NCBI RefSeq assembly: GCF_022170785.1
Contig: NZ_CP081870.1
Coordinates: 1,848,001 to 1,912,000, forward strand
DNA from: Rossellomorea marisflavi
GTDB taxonomy: Bacteria; Bacillota; Bacilli; Bacillales; Bacillaceae_B
Direction of reading: 5' to 3'
Length of the DNA stretch: 64,000 bases
Positions 28,548 to 38,960 of this stretch are shown here, in pieces. Below the pieces are notes generated by a model. It saw only the letters and a list, made by a program, of their open reading frames with translations, searched no databases and had not been told where the DNA came from. A program made the position numbers and the translations under genes. Each line of letters begins with the position of its first letter. Position 1 is the first letter of the stretch.

Positions 28548-28892
28548 ATGCACAAATTAATCGAAGATATTACGAAAGAACAACTTCGCTCTGATCTACC
28601 ATCTTTCCGTCCTGGTGATACAGTACGCGTACACGTTAACATCGTGGAGGGTACTCGTGAACGTGTCCAGGTTTATGAAGGTGTCGTAATCAAACGCCGC
28701 GGTGGCGGTATCAGCGAAACATTCACAGTTCGTAAAATTTCTTACGGTGTAGGTGTTGAACGTACATTCCCTGTACACACACCAAAAATCGCTAAACTAG
28801 AAGTCATTCGTCGCGGTAAAGTCCGTCGTGCGAAACTTTACTACTTGCGTAACCTACGTGGTAAAAAGGCTCGGATTAAAGAAATTCGATAA
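28548..28892 (+). CDS. rplS: 50S ribosomal protein L19
   Basis: Large-subunit protein at the 30S-50S interface. The 114 residues begin M-H-K-L-I-E-D-I-T and include [11 protein letters not shown] and [22 protein letters not shown] lies upstream of ATG 28548. Highly expressed codon use. Own promoter, leader and terminator. Confidence 0.97.
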   Translation: MHKLIEDITKEQLRSDLPSFRPGDTVRVHVNIVEGTRERVQVYEGVVIKRRGGGISETFTVRKISYGVGVERTFPVHTPKIAKLEVIRRGKVRRAKLYYLRNLRGKKARIKEIR

Positions 28893-28900
28893 TGAACGAA

Positions 28901-28934
28901 GAAGAAGGAGCTTGGAGACAAGCTCCTTTTCTTT
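28901..28934 (+). terminator. Intrinsic terminator after rplS
   Basis: AAGGAGCTTG/CAAGCTCCTT stem with a GAGA loop, followed by TTCTTT, a few bases after the stop. Confidence 0.88.
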
Positions 28935-29096
28935 AGGGTTTTTTTGGTCTTACTGACGTTCAAATGGACCGGTGAGCATGTTCCTGTTGCCGGCTTTCTG
29001 TGTATTTCGAACTAAACCTCTCTTTTTTGATGAGAACAGGGTGGTTTTCTAGTAGAATGAACAAAAGATGGTATCCATACATAAGGCGGTGGGAAT

Positions 29097-29636
29097 GTGG
29101 AGAAGGAGAATAGTGAGTGGCGGGAATGGGCAAAAGCCTTGGGAATAGCGTTGATACTGGTCATCGTAATTAGGTATTTCCTGTTCGCGCCCATCGTAGT
29201 GGACGGCCTTTCAATGACTCCTACACTCCATAATGGAGATCGTATGATCGTCAGCAAGTTCGGCACGCCCGATCGATTCGACATTGTGGTGTTCCATGCA
29301 CCGGAGCGTAAAGACTATATCAAGCGCGTGATCGGCTTGCCAGGTGATAAAATCGAATACAAAGATGATACCCTATATATAAATGGGAAAGCATATGAGG
29401 AACCTTATTTAAAAGATAGTAAAGCTGCGCTCCAAGAAGGGCTCCTGACGGATGATTTCACATTAGACGAGATCATCGATCAAGAGACGGTTCCCGATGG
29501 AGAGATTTTCGTGATGGGTGATAACCGCAGATACAGTAAAGACAGCCGGCATATCGGCACAGTGCCCCTTGAAGAGGTGGTCGGCATTACAAGCGTGGTA
29601 GTATGGCCGATCAAAGACATGGGCATGGTGAAATAA
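29097..29636 (+). CDS. lepB: Type I signal peptidase
   Basis: Cleaves signal peptides on the outer face of the membrane. The 179 residues have one N-terminal membrane segment (about 13-31), catalytic Ser39 in GLSMTPTL, general base Lys76 in [11 protein letters not shown], and the [11 protein letters not shown] box (about 139-149). Starts with GTG 29097; GGTGGG lies upstream. Located between rplS and rbgA, an arrangement found in several Bacillus species, though not B. subtilis 168 as I recall. Confidence 0.95.
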   Translation: MEKENSEWREWAKALGIALILVIVIRYFLFAPIVVDGLSMTPTLHNGDRMIVSKFGTPDRFDIVVFHAPERKDYIKRVIGLPGDKIEYKDDTLYINGKAYEEPYLKDSKAALQEGLLTDDFTLDEIIDQETVPDGEIFVMGDNRRYSKDSRHIGTVPLEEVVGITSVVVWPIKDMGMVK

Positions 29637-29661
29637 GCAAAGAACGTTTGGAGGTGGTCAT

Positions 29662-30522
29662 ATGACCATTCAATGGTTTCCAGGCCATATGGCAAAAGCA
29701 AGAAGACAGGTAACGGAAAAGCTGAAACTCGTAGATATCGTCATTGAACTGGTGGACGCGCGCATCCCCCTGTCATCCCGAAATCCCATGATCGAGGAGA
29801 TCATCGGTGAAAAGCCGAGGCTTGTCCTATTAAACAAAGCCGACATGGCGGATCCGGCTAAAACGAAGCAGTGGATCCACTATTTCGAAGAGCAAGGGAT
29901 CATGGCCCTGGCAGTCAATGCCCAGGCTGGAAAAGGGCTGCAAGCGATCGTCAGTGGTGCAAAAGAGATCCTGAAGGCGAAATTCGACCGCATGAAGTCA
30001 AGAGGCATGCGCCCGAGGGCCATCAGGGCGATGATCGTCGGCATCCCCAATGTAGGGAAGTCGACCCTCATCAACCGTCTCGTCAAGAAGAACATAGCCA
30101 AAACCGGAAATACACCGGGAGTGACCAAAGCCCAACAGTGGATAAAAGTCGGCAAGGAACTGGAGCTCCTCGATACGCCGGGTATCCTGTGGCCGAAGTT
30201 CGAAGATCAGGAAGTAGGCTACAAGCTGGCCCTCACAGGAGCCATCAAAGATACGATCCTCAATCTGCAGGATATAGCGGTCTATGCCCTCAGGTTCCTG
30301 GAAGCAACCTATCCCGACCGATTGGAGTCTCGTTACGGGATCAAAGAAATCCATGAAGATGTGGTGGAATGTTTCAATCATATCGGTGCCAGAAGGGGAT
30401 GCCTCATGGCCGGAGGAGAAATCAACTATGATAAGACGGCCGAAGTGATCGTCAGGGACATCCGGAACGTTCAACTGGGTCCCATTACGTTAGACCGTGT
30501 GGAAGTCAAGGTCGAAGATTGA
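29662..30522 (+). CDS. rbgA: 50S subunit assembly GTPase RbgA (YlqF)
   Basis: Circularly permuted GTPase needed for late 50S assembly (L16 incorporation). The 286 residues show G4 LNKADM (about 58) before G1 GIPNVGKST (about 126-134) and G3 [10 protein letters not shown]-terminal helical ANTAR-like domain follows. GGAGGTGG precedes ATG 29662. Confidence 0.97.
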   Translation: MTIQWFPGHMAKARRQVTEKLKLVDIVIELVDARIPLSSRNPMIEEIIGEKPRLVLLNKADMADPAKTKQWIHYFEEQGIMALAVNAQAGKGLQAIVSGAKEILKAKFDRMKSRGMRPRAIRAMIVGIPNVGKSTLINRLVKKNIAKTGNTPGVTKAQQWIKVGKELELLDTPGILWPKFEDQEVGYKLALTGAIKDTILNLQDIAVYALRFLEATYPDRLESRYGIKEIHEDVVECFNHIGARRGCLMAGGEINYDKTAEVIVRDIRNVQLGPITLDRVEVKVED

Positions 30523-30527
30523 TAAAC

Positions 30528-30568
30528 AGGCTGCAAAAGGGATGACCCTGCTGCAGCCTCTTTAATTT
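30528..30568 (+). terminator. Hairpin after rbgA
   Basis: AGGCTGCA/TGCAGCCT arms with inner AGGG/CCCT pairing, followed by CTTTAATTT. Weak U-tract, so termination may be partial. Confidence 0.65.
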
Positions 30569-30607
30569 GCCGAGATCCAACCGATAAAGAGAAGAGAGGT
30601 ACAACCG

Positions 30608-31381
30608 ATGGAACGAATTGATATGACAGTGTCCGAGATAAAAGAAACACTTAAACAACTGGCAGAAGATGATCCCCTATGGGACCAACTGAAGCTCGAC
30701 CCGCGCAAGGGTGTCCGTCAGTTGGTCAGAAGTGCGGAAACCTCCCGTGAGAAAAAGGCGAAGGAGATTGCCGAGTTTACGCGCATGTCCATCCATGAAA
30801 ACGAATTATGGAACGCTGGGTATGATCATATTGCCGGAATAGACGAAGTCGGCAGGGGACCACTTGCTGGGCCCGTAGTGGCCGCTGCTGTCATCCTTCC
30901 TCACGATTTCCACCTCCCGGGACTCACGGACAGCAAAAAGGTGCATGAGCGGAAACGCGAAGCATTCTTCGACACGATCATGGAGCAGTCGATCGCGACC
31001 GGTATCAGTATCATCGGACCGGAAGTAATCGATGATATCAATATATATGAAGCGACAAAAAAAGCGATGAGTGCAGCGATCGGTGAACTTTCGGTACAGC
31101 CCGATCATCTATTGATCGATGCCATGCCGCTTACGACACCATACCCGAGCAGGTCCATCATCAAGGGAGATGCCACCAGCATCTCGATTGCGGCTGCTTC
31201 CATCATCGCGAAGGTGACAAGAGACCGTCTGATGAAGGAGTATGCCGTCACCTATCCTGGCTATGGTTTTGAAAAAAATGCGGGGTATGGAACGGCGGAT
31301 CACTTGAGCGGGTTGGATCAGTACGGAGTGACACCCATACATAGAGCCAGTTTTGCACCGGTTAGAGATAGAATCACGTAA
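30608..31381 (+). CDS. rnhB: Ribonuclease HII
   Basis: Removes ribonucleotides from DNA. The 257 residues have an N-terminal extension typical of Bacillus RnhB (1-72) and the catalytic core with Asp79-Glu80 in GIDEVGRGPLAGP, Asp in LTDSKK and DAMPL. GAGAGGT lies upstream of the ATG. ylqG follows after 14 bases. Confidence 0.96.
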   Translation: MERIDMTVSEIKETLKQLAEDDPLWDQLKLDPRKGVRQLVRSAETSREKKAKEIAEFTRMSIHENELWNAGYDHIAGIDEVGRGPLAGPVVAAAVILPHDFHLPGLTDSKKVHERKREAFFDTIMEQSIATGISIIGPEVIDDINIYEATKKAMSAAIGELSVQPDHLLIDAMPLTTPYPSRSIIKGDATSISIAAASIIAKVTRDRLMKEYAVTYPGYGFEKNAGYGTADHLSGLDQYGVTPIHRASFAPVRDRIT

Positions 31382-31395
31382 AGGGAGCTGATGCT

Positions 31396-33057
31396 ATGGA
31401 ACGGATCCAAGGAAGGGGAGAACAAATACTGGGTCAAGAACCCAAACCCTTGAGCTTTTCACCAGGACGGGTCCTGCTCATCCGTGTCAACCGCTTGCTT
31501 GGAGATGGGACTGCAGAAGTCTCCGCGGGTGGACATCGTTTCATCGCCAGCGTCCAGACCGGCTTAAAAGCAGGGGAAAGCTACTGGGTGGAGACGAAGC
31601 AGACCGGAAATGGAATCGGTCTCTCGGTTCTTACGGACCGCTCCCAAGAAGGGGGAGGACACACCTTGGATTCCCTCCTCTCGCACTATTCACTTAAACG
31701 AGAAGGGCCAATCAAGGAGCTGATCGGAGAGGCCCTGCGGCTCAATGTACCGATCTCAAGGGCCATGATTGAATTTGCTGCGTCAGTCGGAGATCGTCTG
31801 AACCCCGACATTATCCTGAAGATGGAGAGACAGCATCTCCCATTTGTAGATCGAGTATATAGGTCACTAGAGGCTGGTGGGAAACAACCAACACTTTTGA
31901 CCGGCATTGAAGAATTGAAGAATCAACTGATTGCTGTTGGCTCGACTTCAGAGGCAGAGAAGCTCATGAAGAACGTTCAAGCACCCCTTGAAACCCTGGT
32001 AGGGGGGAAGGTTGCTGACCGGGCATTGTGGATATTGGCAGACGATGCGCAGCCTTTCCCGCAGCGGCTGGCTGCCCTAGACCTTTTAAGGGAGCTTGGT
32101 GTCCTGCACAATCATAGCAGGATGGGTCAATGGAAGGAAGAACTGCTGAAAACCATTCTGAAGTCTTTCCCTGATGCGGTAGCTGCTGAAGAAGGGTTGG
32201 CCAAACTGGGAGCCGGACTTACGGGAGATCGTGAAGTATCCAAGCAACCGTCAGTCCCCCGTTCGCCTGAGGACCTGAACGTTACTGCTCTCAGGGTGAT
32301 AGATGCCATCATCACGGCAAAAAAGGAACTCATCTCATCTGTGCATTCACCTATAGTGGTTAGAACCGCTGCGGGACAATTTGAAGGGCATGATAGCATG
32401 ACGAACAAGGATTCGCTCCATTCACAGCTCCGGACCATCGTGCTTGATGAACTGAAAGATGCCATTCATGGCCGGGACATTTCACAGCTGCTTAAAAGGG
32501 CAGTCTCATCCCTCGGGTTGAATTATGAAACAGATCCCTTCGTGGATTCAGCCAAGCGGCAGCTGATTCAGCTCAGTCAAGGGCATCCGGTGGCTGCCAT
32601 TAGGGAAAGTGCCGATGAAATTGTCCTGAAAATGAATCACCCTGCCCTCATGTCACAGGATCAGTCCGGTTTTCTCACCATTGTCCATCAGATCCCCCTC
32701 TATCACGCAGGGGGCCAGACCGATGTGACCATCCAGTGGAGCGGGAAGAAAACCAATTATGGCCAGATCGACAGCAGCCAATGCAGAGTGATGTTCTACC
32801 TTCATCTCGGTCATTTGGACGAGACCATCGTCGACCTGCAGATTCAGCAGGGGGTCCTGCAAATCGTCGTATGGAATGAGCATCCGAATATAAAGGATCT
32901 TGCCCGCGAATTCCTGCCTGCCCTTAAAAAGGGCATTGAAGAGAACGGTTATACATTCTCCTCCATACTCTTCAAAGTCCCGGATTCGCGTCCGGGACCT
33001 GCAAGCGTGACCGATCAGCACCCAGGCGTGCACAAAGGAGTGGATATCCGCATATGA
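31396..33057 (+). CDS. ylqG: YlqG, FliK-like protein outside the flagellar operon
   Basis: Uncharacterised in B. subtilis. The 553 residues look FliK-like. An N-terminal barrel-like segment (about 25-75, with AEVSAGGHRFIASVQTGLKAG) resembles the start of many FliK-like proteins. The C-terminal segment (about 460-530) has the Flg_hook pattern: YLHLGHLDETIVDLQIQQG, a gap, then LAREFLPALKKGIEENGY. This aligns by eye with the FliK C-terminus in this window. No signal peptide or membrane segment. Overlaps ylqH by 4 bases. Function unproven. Confidence 0.75.
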   Translation: MERIQGRGEQILGQEPKPLSFSPGRVLLIRVNRLLGDGTAEVSAGGHRFIASVQTGLKAGESYWVETKQTGNGIGLSVLTDRSQEGGGHTLDSLLSHYSLKREGPIKELIGEALRLNVPISRAMIEFAASVGDRLNPDIILKMERQHLPFVDRVYRSLEAGGKQPTLLTGIEELKNQLIAVGSTSEAEKLMKNVQAPLETLVGGKVADRALWILADDAQPFPQRLAALDLLRELGVLHNHSRMGQWKEELLKTILKSFPDAVAAEEGLAKLGAGLTGDREVSKQPSVPRSPEDLNVTALRVIDAIITAKKELISSVHSPIVVRTAAGQFEGHDSMTNKDSLHSQLRTIVLDELKDAIHGRDISQLLKRAVSSLGLNYETDPFVDSAKRQLIQLSQGHPVAAIRESADEIVLKMNHPALMSQDQSGFLTIVHQIPLYHAGGQTDVTIQWSGKKTNYGQIDSSQCRVMFYLHLGHLDETIVDLQIQQGVLQIVVWNEHPNIKDLAREFLPALKKGIEENGYTFSSILFKVPDSRPGPASVTDQHPGVHKGVDIRI

Positions 33058-33335
33058 GCAGGGAACAAAAGCGTAAAGCGGCAGTAGCGCTTGGATATGA
33101 CCGTACTATCGACGGGTCTCCCCGTGTCATGGCCAAGGGGAATGGCCTGATTGCCGAAGAGATCCTCAGGAGGGCTGTAGAGCATGACATCCCTGTTCAG
33201 GAGGATGAAACGCTGGTAGGTCTCTTGGGACAGCTTGATATCAATGAGTCGATACCTGAGGAGCTTTACGGGGCGGTTGCCGAGGTGTTCGCCTTCATTT
33301 ATCGCGTGGATAAATCATTCCACGAAGAGAAGTAA
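33054..33335 (+). CDS. ylqH: YlqH, soluble FlhB C-terminal domain homologue
   Basis: The 93 residues match the cytoplasmic C-terminal domain of FlhB: AVALGYD, VMAKGNGLIAEEIL, VEHDIPVQEDETLVGLL, and IPEELYGAVAEVFAFIY align with the FlhB end encoded at 59905-60170. It begins about where autocleaved FlhB begins; the NPTH cleavage motif is absent. No membrane segments. Resembles FlhX of epsilon-proteobacteria. Coupled to ylqG. Confidence 0.88.
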   Translation: MSREQKRKAAVALGYDRTIDGSPRVMAKGNGLIAEEILRRAVEHDIPVQEDETLVGLLGQLDINESIPEELYGAVAEVFAFIYRVDKSFHEEK

Positions 33336-33518
33336 TTGGTTTTCAAGTATAATATATTCTTGAAGGACACTTCCTCGACAGGCGCCTCTGCCTGGCTTAA
33401 AATGTTGGAATTTTTAAATTAATATAATATTTTTAGTATAATGGTAGACATCTAATCTATCATTTTATACAATGAAAGCGCAGTCTATTTTTTGAAGAGT
33501 TCGATAGGAGGATGGAAA
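33336..33518 (+). promoter_or_regulatory. sucC upstream region with TATAAT-like boxes and a weak cre-like site
   Basis: AT-rich region with several -10-like TATAAT elements around 33423-33442 but no convincing -35 partner. TGAAAGCGCAGTCT at 33473-33486 matches about 12 of 14 cre positions. The sucCD promoter must lie here; the exact elements are uncertain. Confidence 0.4.
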
Positions 33519-34679
33519 ATGAATATCCATGAATATCAAGGTAAAGAAATCCTCAGAAATAACGGGGTATCCGTGCCAAACGGTAAAGTGGCCTTCACTG
33601 CCGATGAAGCGGTTGAAGCTGCAAAGACACTCGAATCAAGTGTGTATGTAGTAAAAGCTCAGATCCATGCAGGCGGCCGCGGAAAAGCGGGCGGAGTCAA
33701 AATAGCGAAAAGCTTGGATGATGTTCGTACATATGCCGATGAACTTCTAGGAAAAACATTGGTGACACACCAAACAGGTCCTGAAGGGAAGGAAGTAAAG
33801 CGCTTACTTATCGAAGAAGGCTGCGACATCAAAAAAGAATATTATGTCGGTCTTGTTCTTGATCGTGCAACTTCTCAAGTCGTGCTCATGGCATCTGAAG
33901 AAGGCGGTACAGAGATCGAGGAAGTAGCGGAACAAACACCTGAAAAAATCTTCAAAGAGTACATCGATCCGGTAGTGGGTCTTACTGGTTTCCAGGCAAG
34001 ACGCATTGCATTCAACATCAATATCCCGAAGGAATTGGTCGGTAAAGCAGCCAAGTTCATGCTCGGGCTTTATCAGGTGTACCTTGAAAAAGACGCTTCC
34101 ATTGTAGAAATCAACCCTCTGGTTGTTACGGGTGACGGCAATGTGATGGCGCTAGATGCAAAATTCAACTTCGATTCCAATGCTCTATATCGTCAAAAAG
34201 ACGTCCTTGCACTTCGTGACTTGGAAGAAGAAGACGCAAAAGAAATCGAAGCATCGAAATATGATTTAAGCTATATCTCCCTTGATGGAAATATCGGCTG
34301 CATGGTCAATGGAGCTGGACTTGCCATGGCCACAATGGATATCGTCAAGCATTATGGTGGAGATCCCGCCAACTTCCTTGATGTTGGGGGCGGCGCAACG
34401 GCAGAGAAAGTAACCGAAGCCTTCAAAATCATCCTTTCCGATGAGAACGTAAAAGGGATTTTCGTCAATATCTTCGGAGGAATCATGAAGTGTGACGTCA
34501 TTGCAACTGGTGTCGTGGAAGCGGCAAAACAAATCGGCCTGGACGTTCCACTTGTTGTACGTCTTGAAGGTACGAACGTAGACCTCGGTAAAGAAATCCT
34601 GAATCAATCAGGCTTGAATATCATTGCAGCCGAATCAATGGCTGACGGCGCACAAAAAATCGTTGAGCAAGTAGGCTGA
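33519..34679 (+). CDS. sucC: Succinyl-CoA synthetase, beta subunit
   Basis: TCA cycle enzyme; the beta subunit has the ATP-grasp fold. The 386 residues begin [10 protein letters not shown] and include [17 protein letters not shown] (about 45-60), [11 protein letters not shown] and [20 protein letters not shown] lies 7 bases before ATG 33519. sucD follows after 16 bases. Confidence 0.97.
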   Translation: MNIHEYQGKEILRNNGVSVPNGKVAFTADEAVEAAKTLESSVYVVKAQIHAGGRGKAGGVKIAKSLDDVRTYADELLGKTLVTHQTGPEGKEVKRLLIEEGCDIKKEYYVGLVLDRATSQVVLMASEEGGTEIEEVAEQTPEKIFKEYIDPVVGLTGFQARRIAFNINIPKELVGKAAKFMLGLYQVYLEKDASIVEINPLVVTGDGNVMALDAKFNFDSNALYRQKDVLALRDLEEEDAKEIEASKYDLSYISLDGNIGCMVNGAGLAMATMDIVKHYGGDPANFLDVGGGATAEKVTEAFKIILSDENVKGIFVNIFGGIMKCDVIATGVVEAAKQIGLDVPLVVRLEGTNVDLGKEILNQSGLNIIAAESMADGAQKIVEQVG

Positions 34680-34695
34680 GAAAGGCGGGAGAAAA

Positions 34696-35598
34696 ATGAG
34701 CGTATTTATTAATAAAGATACAAAAGTCATCGTACAGGGAATTACCGGTTCAACAGCGCTTTTCCACACGAAGCAAATGCTTGAGTACGGTACTCAGATC
34801 GTAGCTGGTGTGACTCCTGGTAAAGGCGGAACAGAAGTCGAAGGCGTGCCTGTATTCAATACAGTCGAAGAAGCGAAAAAGGCAACCAATGCCAATGCTT
34901 CTGTCATTTATGTTCCTGCCCCGTTCGCGGCGGACGCGATCCTCGAAGCGGTCGATGCTGAACTGGATCTTGCCATCTGTATCACAGAGCATATCCCGGT
35001 ACTTGATATGGTGAAGGTGAAACGTTATATGGAAGGCAAGAAGACCCGTCTTGTCGGCCCTAACTGTCCTGGTGTCATCACTCCGGATGAATGTAAAATC
35101 GGTATCATGCCTGGATATATTCATACAAAAGGTCACGTCGGTGTGGTATCCCGCTCCGGTACATTGACGTATGAGGCGGTTCATCAGCTGTCACAGGCCG
35201 GAATCGGTCAGACGACGGCAGTCGGTATCGGAGGAGACCCCGTCAATGGAACGGACTTCATCGATGTGTTGAAAGCCTTCAATGAAGACGAAGAAACGTA
35301 TGCTGTCATCATGATCGGTGAGATTGGTGGAACGGCAGAAGAAGAAGCGGCTGAGTGGGTCAAGGCGAATATGACCAAACCGGTCGTCGGATTCATCGGT
35401 GGACGCACTGCACCTCCAGGAAAGCGTATGGGACATGCAGGGGCAATCATTTCAGGTGGTAAAGGGACAGCTGACGAAAAGATCCGCGTCATGAATGAGT
35501 GCGGGATCGAAGTGTCGCCGACTCCTTCCGAGATGGGTGAAACCCTCATATCCGTACTGAAGGACAAAGGCATCTACGATAAATGTAAAACTCATTAA
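34696..35598 (+). CDS. sucD: Succinyl-CoA synthetase, alpha subunit
   Basis: Holds CoA and the phosphohistidine. The 300 residues have [11 protein letters not shown] (about 15-25), the NCPGVI loop, and the phosphorylated His247 in GHAGAIIS. Forms the heteromer with SucC. Confidence 0.97.
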   Translation: MSVFINKDTKVIVQGITGSTALFHTKQMLEYGTQIVAGVTPGKGGTEVEGVPVFNTVEEAKKATNANASVIYVPAPFAADAILEAVDAELDLAICITEHIPVLDMVKVKRYMEGKKTRLVGPNCPGVITPDECKIGIMPGYIHTKGHVGVVSRSGTLTYEAVHQLSQAGIGQTTAVGIGGDPVNGTDFIDVLKAFNEDEETYAVIMIGEIGGTAEEEAAEWVKANMTKPVVGFIGGRTAPPGKRMGHAGAIISGGKGTADEKIRVMNECGIEVSPTPSEMGETLISVLKDKGIYDKCKTH

Positions 35599-35605
35599 TC
35601 AAGGG

Positions 35606-35632
35606 AAAGGGCTGATGGACTCAGCCCTTTTT
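35606..35632 (+). terminator. Intrinsic terminator after sucD
   Basis: 10-bp arms AAAGGGCTGA/TCAGCCCTTT, loop TGGAC, then T residues. Confidence 0.9.
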
Positions 35633-35660
35633 ACCATACCTATTAAAGGAGGTCCTTTCA

Positions 35661-36533
35661 CTGGAAATACGTGAAGCAATATTCCGCTTGTCTCATTGCC
35701 GAGAGATCGGCACCTCACGAAAATTGAAGCTTATTTCATCACTGCAAGCCCCCACATCAGTCCTCCCCCACATTTCCGCACTCCAACTGATACTCTCCAT
35801 CTCCATTGAAAAAGCATCTAAACTCCATAAAGAATTTCATTCCATCCCTTTTACCAAACTCAAGCTGCACTATGCAGATAAAGGGATAAAGTGGTTCACA
35901 ATTGCCGATGAAGGGTATCCTGATCTGCTCAAGGAGGTCTATGATCCGCCCCTGCTCCTATTCTGTAAGGGGGATACCGAGCTCATGCACGCTCCTATGA
36001 AACTAGCTATCATCGGGGCTAGAAAATGCACACCCTACACTGGGAAAGTCCTCTCCCATCTCATTCCATCCCTTACTCAACACCGCGTGACGATCATATC
36101 CGGGCTTGCCCGGGGTGCCGATACGATTGCTCATGAAACATCAATCCGAAGCGGTGGAAAAACCATCGGAGTCATTGCCGGGGGGTTCGATAATATTTAT
36201 CCGAAAGAAAATGTGCCCCTAGCGAATCACATGATGGATCACCATCTCATGATCAGTGAATTCCCTCCCCATACAAGACCTGAAAAATGGCAGTTCCCAC
36301 TACGAAATCGGATCATCAGCGGCTTGAGCCATGCCGTATTGGTGACGGAGGCACAGCGGAAGAGTGGTACCTATAGTACGGCAGACTATGCACTGAATGA
36401 GGGGAGAGATGTATTCTGCATCCCCGGGCCCCTATTCGCACCCATGTCCGAAGGGACGAACAGCCTCATCCAGGAGGGTGCCAAAATGGTGGTTTCAGCT
36501 GAAGATATTCTTGTAGAATTGGCTCGAATGTGA
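35661..36533 (+). CDS. dprA: DNA processing protein DprA, probable CTG start
   Basis: Loads RecA on incoming single-stranded DNA during transformation. The Rossmann-like core shows IGARKCTPYTGK, SGLARGADTIAHE, VIAGGFDNIYP, SEFP and GTYSTADYALNEGRDVFCIPGP. No in-frame ATG or GTG precedes the conserved N-terminus. CTG 35661 lies 7 bases after AAAGGAGGT and gives 290 residues starting x-E-I-R-E-A-I-F-R-L-S-H-C-R. The next candidate, TTG 35688, has no Shine-Dalgarno sequence and loses part of the first helix. Confidence 0.88.
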   Translation: MEIREAIFRLSHCREIGTSRKLKLISSLQAPTSVLPHISALQLILSISIEKASKLHKEFHSIPFTKLKLHYADKGIKWFTIADEGYPDLLKEVYDPPLLLFCKGDTELMHAPMKLAIIGARKCTPYTGKVLSHLIPSLTQHRVTIISGLARGADTIAHETSIRSGGKTIGVIAGGFDNIYPKENVPLANHMMDHHLMISEFPPHTRPEKWQFPLRNRIISGLSHAVLVTEAQRKSGTYSTADYALNEGRDVFCIPGPLFAPMSEGTNSLIQEGAKMVVSAEDILVELARM

Positions 36534-36585
36534 TGAAGACCGGACCTTTCGGTGCGATGATTTAACAGGTTTTTGTACAAAATGG

Positions 36586-36614
36586 TTGCATTTATGATGA
36601 AACTGTTATACATT
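36586..36614 (+). promoter_or_regulatory. Candidate topA promoter
   Basis: TTGCAT (36586-36591), 17-base spacer, TACATT (36609-36614) in the 249-base gap before topA. A cre-like TGAAAACGTTTCCC at 36693-36706 (12/14) lies downstream; its relevance is doubtful. Confidence 0.45.
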
Positions 36615-36782
36615 TTGCATCAGGTATCAAAAACAATAGAAGAGAGACATAATGAAGAAATCGGATCCCTATTCCAGCTTTGCAACAATTGCTGAAAACG
36701 TTTCCCTCAATTGTATGATGGAGGGAGATTAAGGGAATTAAGATTGAAAAAGGATCATTTTCCTCTTTAAGGAGGCCCATGA

Positions 36783-38861
36783 ATGGCAGATTATTTGGTA
36801 ATCGTAGAATCGCCAGCGAAGGCAAAAACAATTGAGCGTTACTTAGGAAAAAAATATAAAGTACGTGCATCCATGGGGCATATCAGGGATTTGCCGAAGT
36901 CCCAGATGGGTGTCGACGTTGAAAATGAATTCGAACCGAAATATATTACAATCCGCGGGAAAGGCCCCGTGTTGAAAGAACTGAAAACAGCCGCAAAAAA
37001 AGTGAAGAAAATCTATCTCGCGGCTGACCCCGACAGGGAAGGGGAAGCCATAGCCTGGCACCTCGCCCATAGTCTGGACCTTGATGTCGCATCAGATTGC
37101 CGGGTAGTATTCAATGAAATCACGAAGGATGCCATCAAGGAATCATTCAAGCACCCGAGAGCCATCAATATGGACCTGGTCGATGCACAGCAAGCAAGGA
37201 GAATCCTCGACCGACTCGTCGGGTACAATATCAGCCCGCTCCTATGGAAAAAAGTGAAGAAGGGGCTGAGTGCAGGACGGGTACAGTCGGTTGCGGTCCG
37301 ATTGATCATCGACAGGGAAAATGAGATCAAAGAGTTTACTCCTGAAGAATACTGGTCCATCGATGCTCAGTTCAAAAAAGGGAAAGACATCTTCTCGGCA
37401 GCATTCTACGGAATCGATGGTAAGAAAGTGGAACTGAAGAATGAAGATGAAGTGAAAGACGTCCTTTCACAGATGAAAGGGAAGTCGTTCTCTGTTGATA
37501 AGGTGACAAAGAAGGAACGAAAGCGTAATCCCGCTCCTCCGTTCACTACTTCTTCCCTCCAACAGGAAGCAGCTCGTAAACTCAACTTCAGGGCAAAGAA
37601 AACCATGATGCTCGCACAGCAACTCTATGAAGGAATCGAGATGGGCGGCAAAGAAGGAACCGTCGGTTTCATCACCTATATGAGAACCGATTCGACCAGG
37701 ATCTCCGAAGTCGCTCAAAAAGAGGCCGGTGAGTACATCACGGGGAAATACGGGGAAGAGTTCCTCAAAACCAGCCCTCGTAAGGATAAAAAGCAGCAGA
37801 AAGCCCAAGATGCCCATGAAGCAATCCGTCCGACCAGCACCCTGAGGGACCCTTCATCGGTGAAGGAATTCCTCTCACGGGATCAGCATCGCCTTTACAA
37901 GCTGATCTGGGAGCGGTTCATATCAAGCGAGATGGCACCTGCCGTCATGGATACAATGAGTGTAGACCTCGTCAATGGTGGAGTATTCTTCAGGGCGACG
38001 GGTTCCAAGGTGAAGTTCCCAGGATTCATGAAGGTTTACGTAGAAGGATCGGATGACCAGAAGGAAGAGAAAGATAATATCCTTCCCGCTCTTAAAGAAG
38101 GAGATAAAGTGACTTCGGAAGCCATCGACCCGAATCAGCATTTCACCCAGCCACCTCCAAGATACACAGAGGCAAGGCTCGTCAAGACCCTTGAAGAGTT
38201 GGGGATCGGTCGTCCTTCCACATATGCCCCGACCTTGGACACCATTCAGAGAAGGGGATATGTTTCCCTTGATAACAAGCGATTCATCCCTACCGAACTT
38301 GGTGAGATCGTCCTTGAACTCGTGCGGGAATTCTTCCCGGATATCATCGATGTTGAATTTACCGCCAATATGGAGAAAAGCCTGGATAATATAGAAGAAG
38401 GCAATGAAAAATGGGAAAAAATCATTGAGCACTTCTATAAAGATTTCGAGAAGCATCTTGAAATCGCCGAGAATGAAATGGAAAAAGTCGAAATCCGGGA
38501 TGAACCGGCCGGGGAAGACTGCGAAGAGTGCGGTCACCCGATGGTATTCAAAATGGGACGCTACGGGAAGTTCATGGCGTGCAGCAATTTCCCTGACTGT
38601 CGGAACACAAAGCCGATCGTCAAGGAAATCGGCGTGAAATGTCCAAAGTGTGAAAAAGGGAATATCATCGAGAGGAAGAGCAAGAAGAAGCGAATCTTCT
38701 ACGGATGTGACCAATATCCTGAGTGTGACTTCCTTTCCTGGGATAAGCCGATTGAGCGGAAATGTCCGAAATGTTCCGAAATGCTCGTGGAGAAGAAGCT
38801 TAAAAAAGGAAATCAGATCCAATGTGTCAACTGTGATTACAAGGAAGAAGAACAAAAGTGA
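36783..38861 (+). CDS. topA: DNA topoisomerase I
   Basis: Relaxes negative supercoils. The 692 residues have an N-terminal TOPRIM domain ([18 protein letters not shown] at 4-21, [13 protein letters not shown] about 82) and catalytic Tyr299 in TYMRTDSTR. Three C-terminal zinc-binding C4-type fingers begin near residue 580 ([24 protein letters not shown]). AAGGAGG precedes the ATG. Confidence 0.98.
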   Translation: MADYLVIVESPAKAKTIERYLGKKYKVRASMGHIRDLPKSQMGVDVENEFEPKYITIRGKGPVLKELKTAAKKVKKIYLAADPDREGEAIAWHLAHSLDLDVASDCRVVFNEITKDAIKESFKHPRAINMDLVDAQQARRILDRLVGYNISPLLWKKVKKGLSAGRVQSVAVRLIIDRENEIKEFTPEEYWSIDAQFKKGKDIFSAAFYGIDGKKVELKNEDEVKDVLSQMKGKSFSVDKVTKKERKRNPAPPFTTSSLQQEAARKLNFRAKKTMMLAQQLYEGIEMGGKEGTVGFITYMRTDSTRISEVAQKEAGEYITGKYGEEFLKTSPRKDKKQQKAQDAHEAIRPTSTLRDPSSVKEFLSRDQHRLYKLIWERFISSEMAPAVMDTMSVDLVNGGVFFRATGSKVKFPGFMKVYVEGSDDQKEEKDNILPALKEGDKVTSEAIDPNQHFTQPPPRYTEARLVKTLEELGIGRPSTYAPTLDTIQRRGYVSLDNKRFIPTELGEIVLELVREFFPDIIDVEFTANMEKSLDNIEEGNEKWEKIIEHFYKDFEKHLEIAENEMEKVEIRDEPAGEDCEECGHPMVFKMGRYGKFMACSNFPDCRNTKPIVKEIGVKCPKCEKGNIIERKSKKKRIFYGCDQYPECDFLSWDKPIERKCPKCSEMLVEKKLKKGNQIQCVNCDYKEEEQK

Positions 38862-38917
38862 TCAGAGGGTCATTCTTCCTATTGAAGAATGCATTCTAAA
38901 AGCATAGAATAAACAAG

Positions 38918-38960
38918 GGACTGTCCTGAAAGCTCAATGCCATTTCAGGTCAGTTCTTTT
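38918..38960 (+). terminator. Intrinsic terminator after topA
   Basis: 14-base arms (38918-38931 and 38943-38956) with G-U pairs and one mismatch, 11-base loop, then TTTT. A perfect small stem CATTCTTC/GAAGAATG at 38871-38891 precedes it. Confidence 0.7.

Noticed and set aside
36693-36706. cre-like TGAAAACGTTTCCC upstream of topA
   Set aside because: 12 of 14 matches with both errors in the right half; no reason known for CcpA control of topA.
37923-38855. 310-codon frame on the - strand inside topA
   Set aside because: Long but fully antisense to the conserved topoisomerase C-terminus; Phe/Leu-rich translation mirrors Lys/Glu codons of topA.
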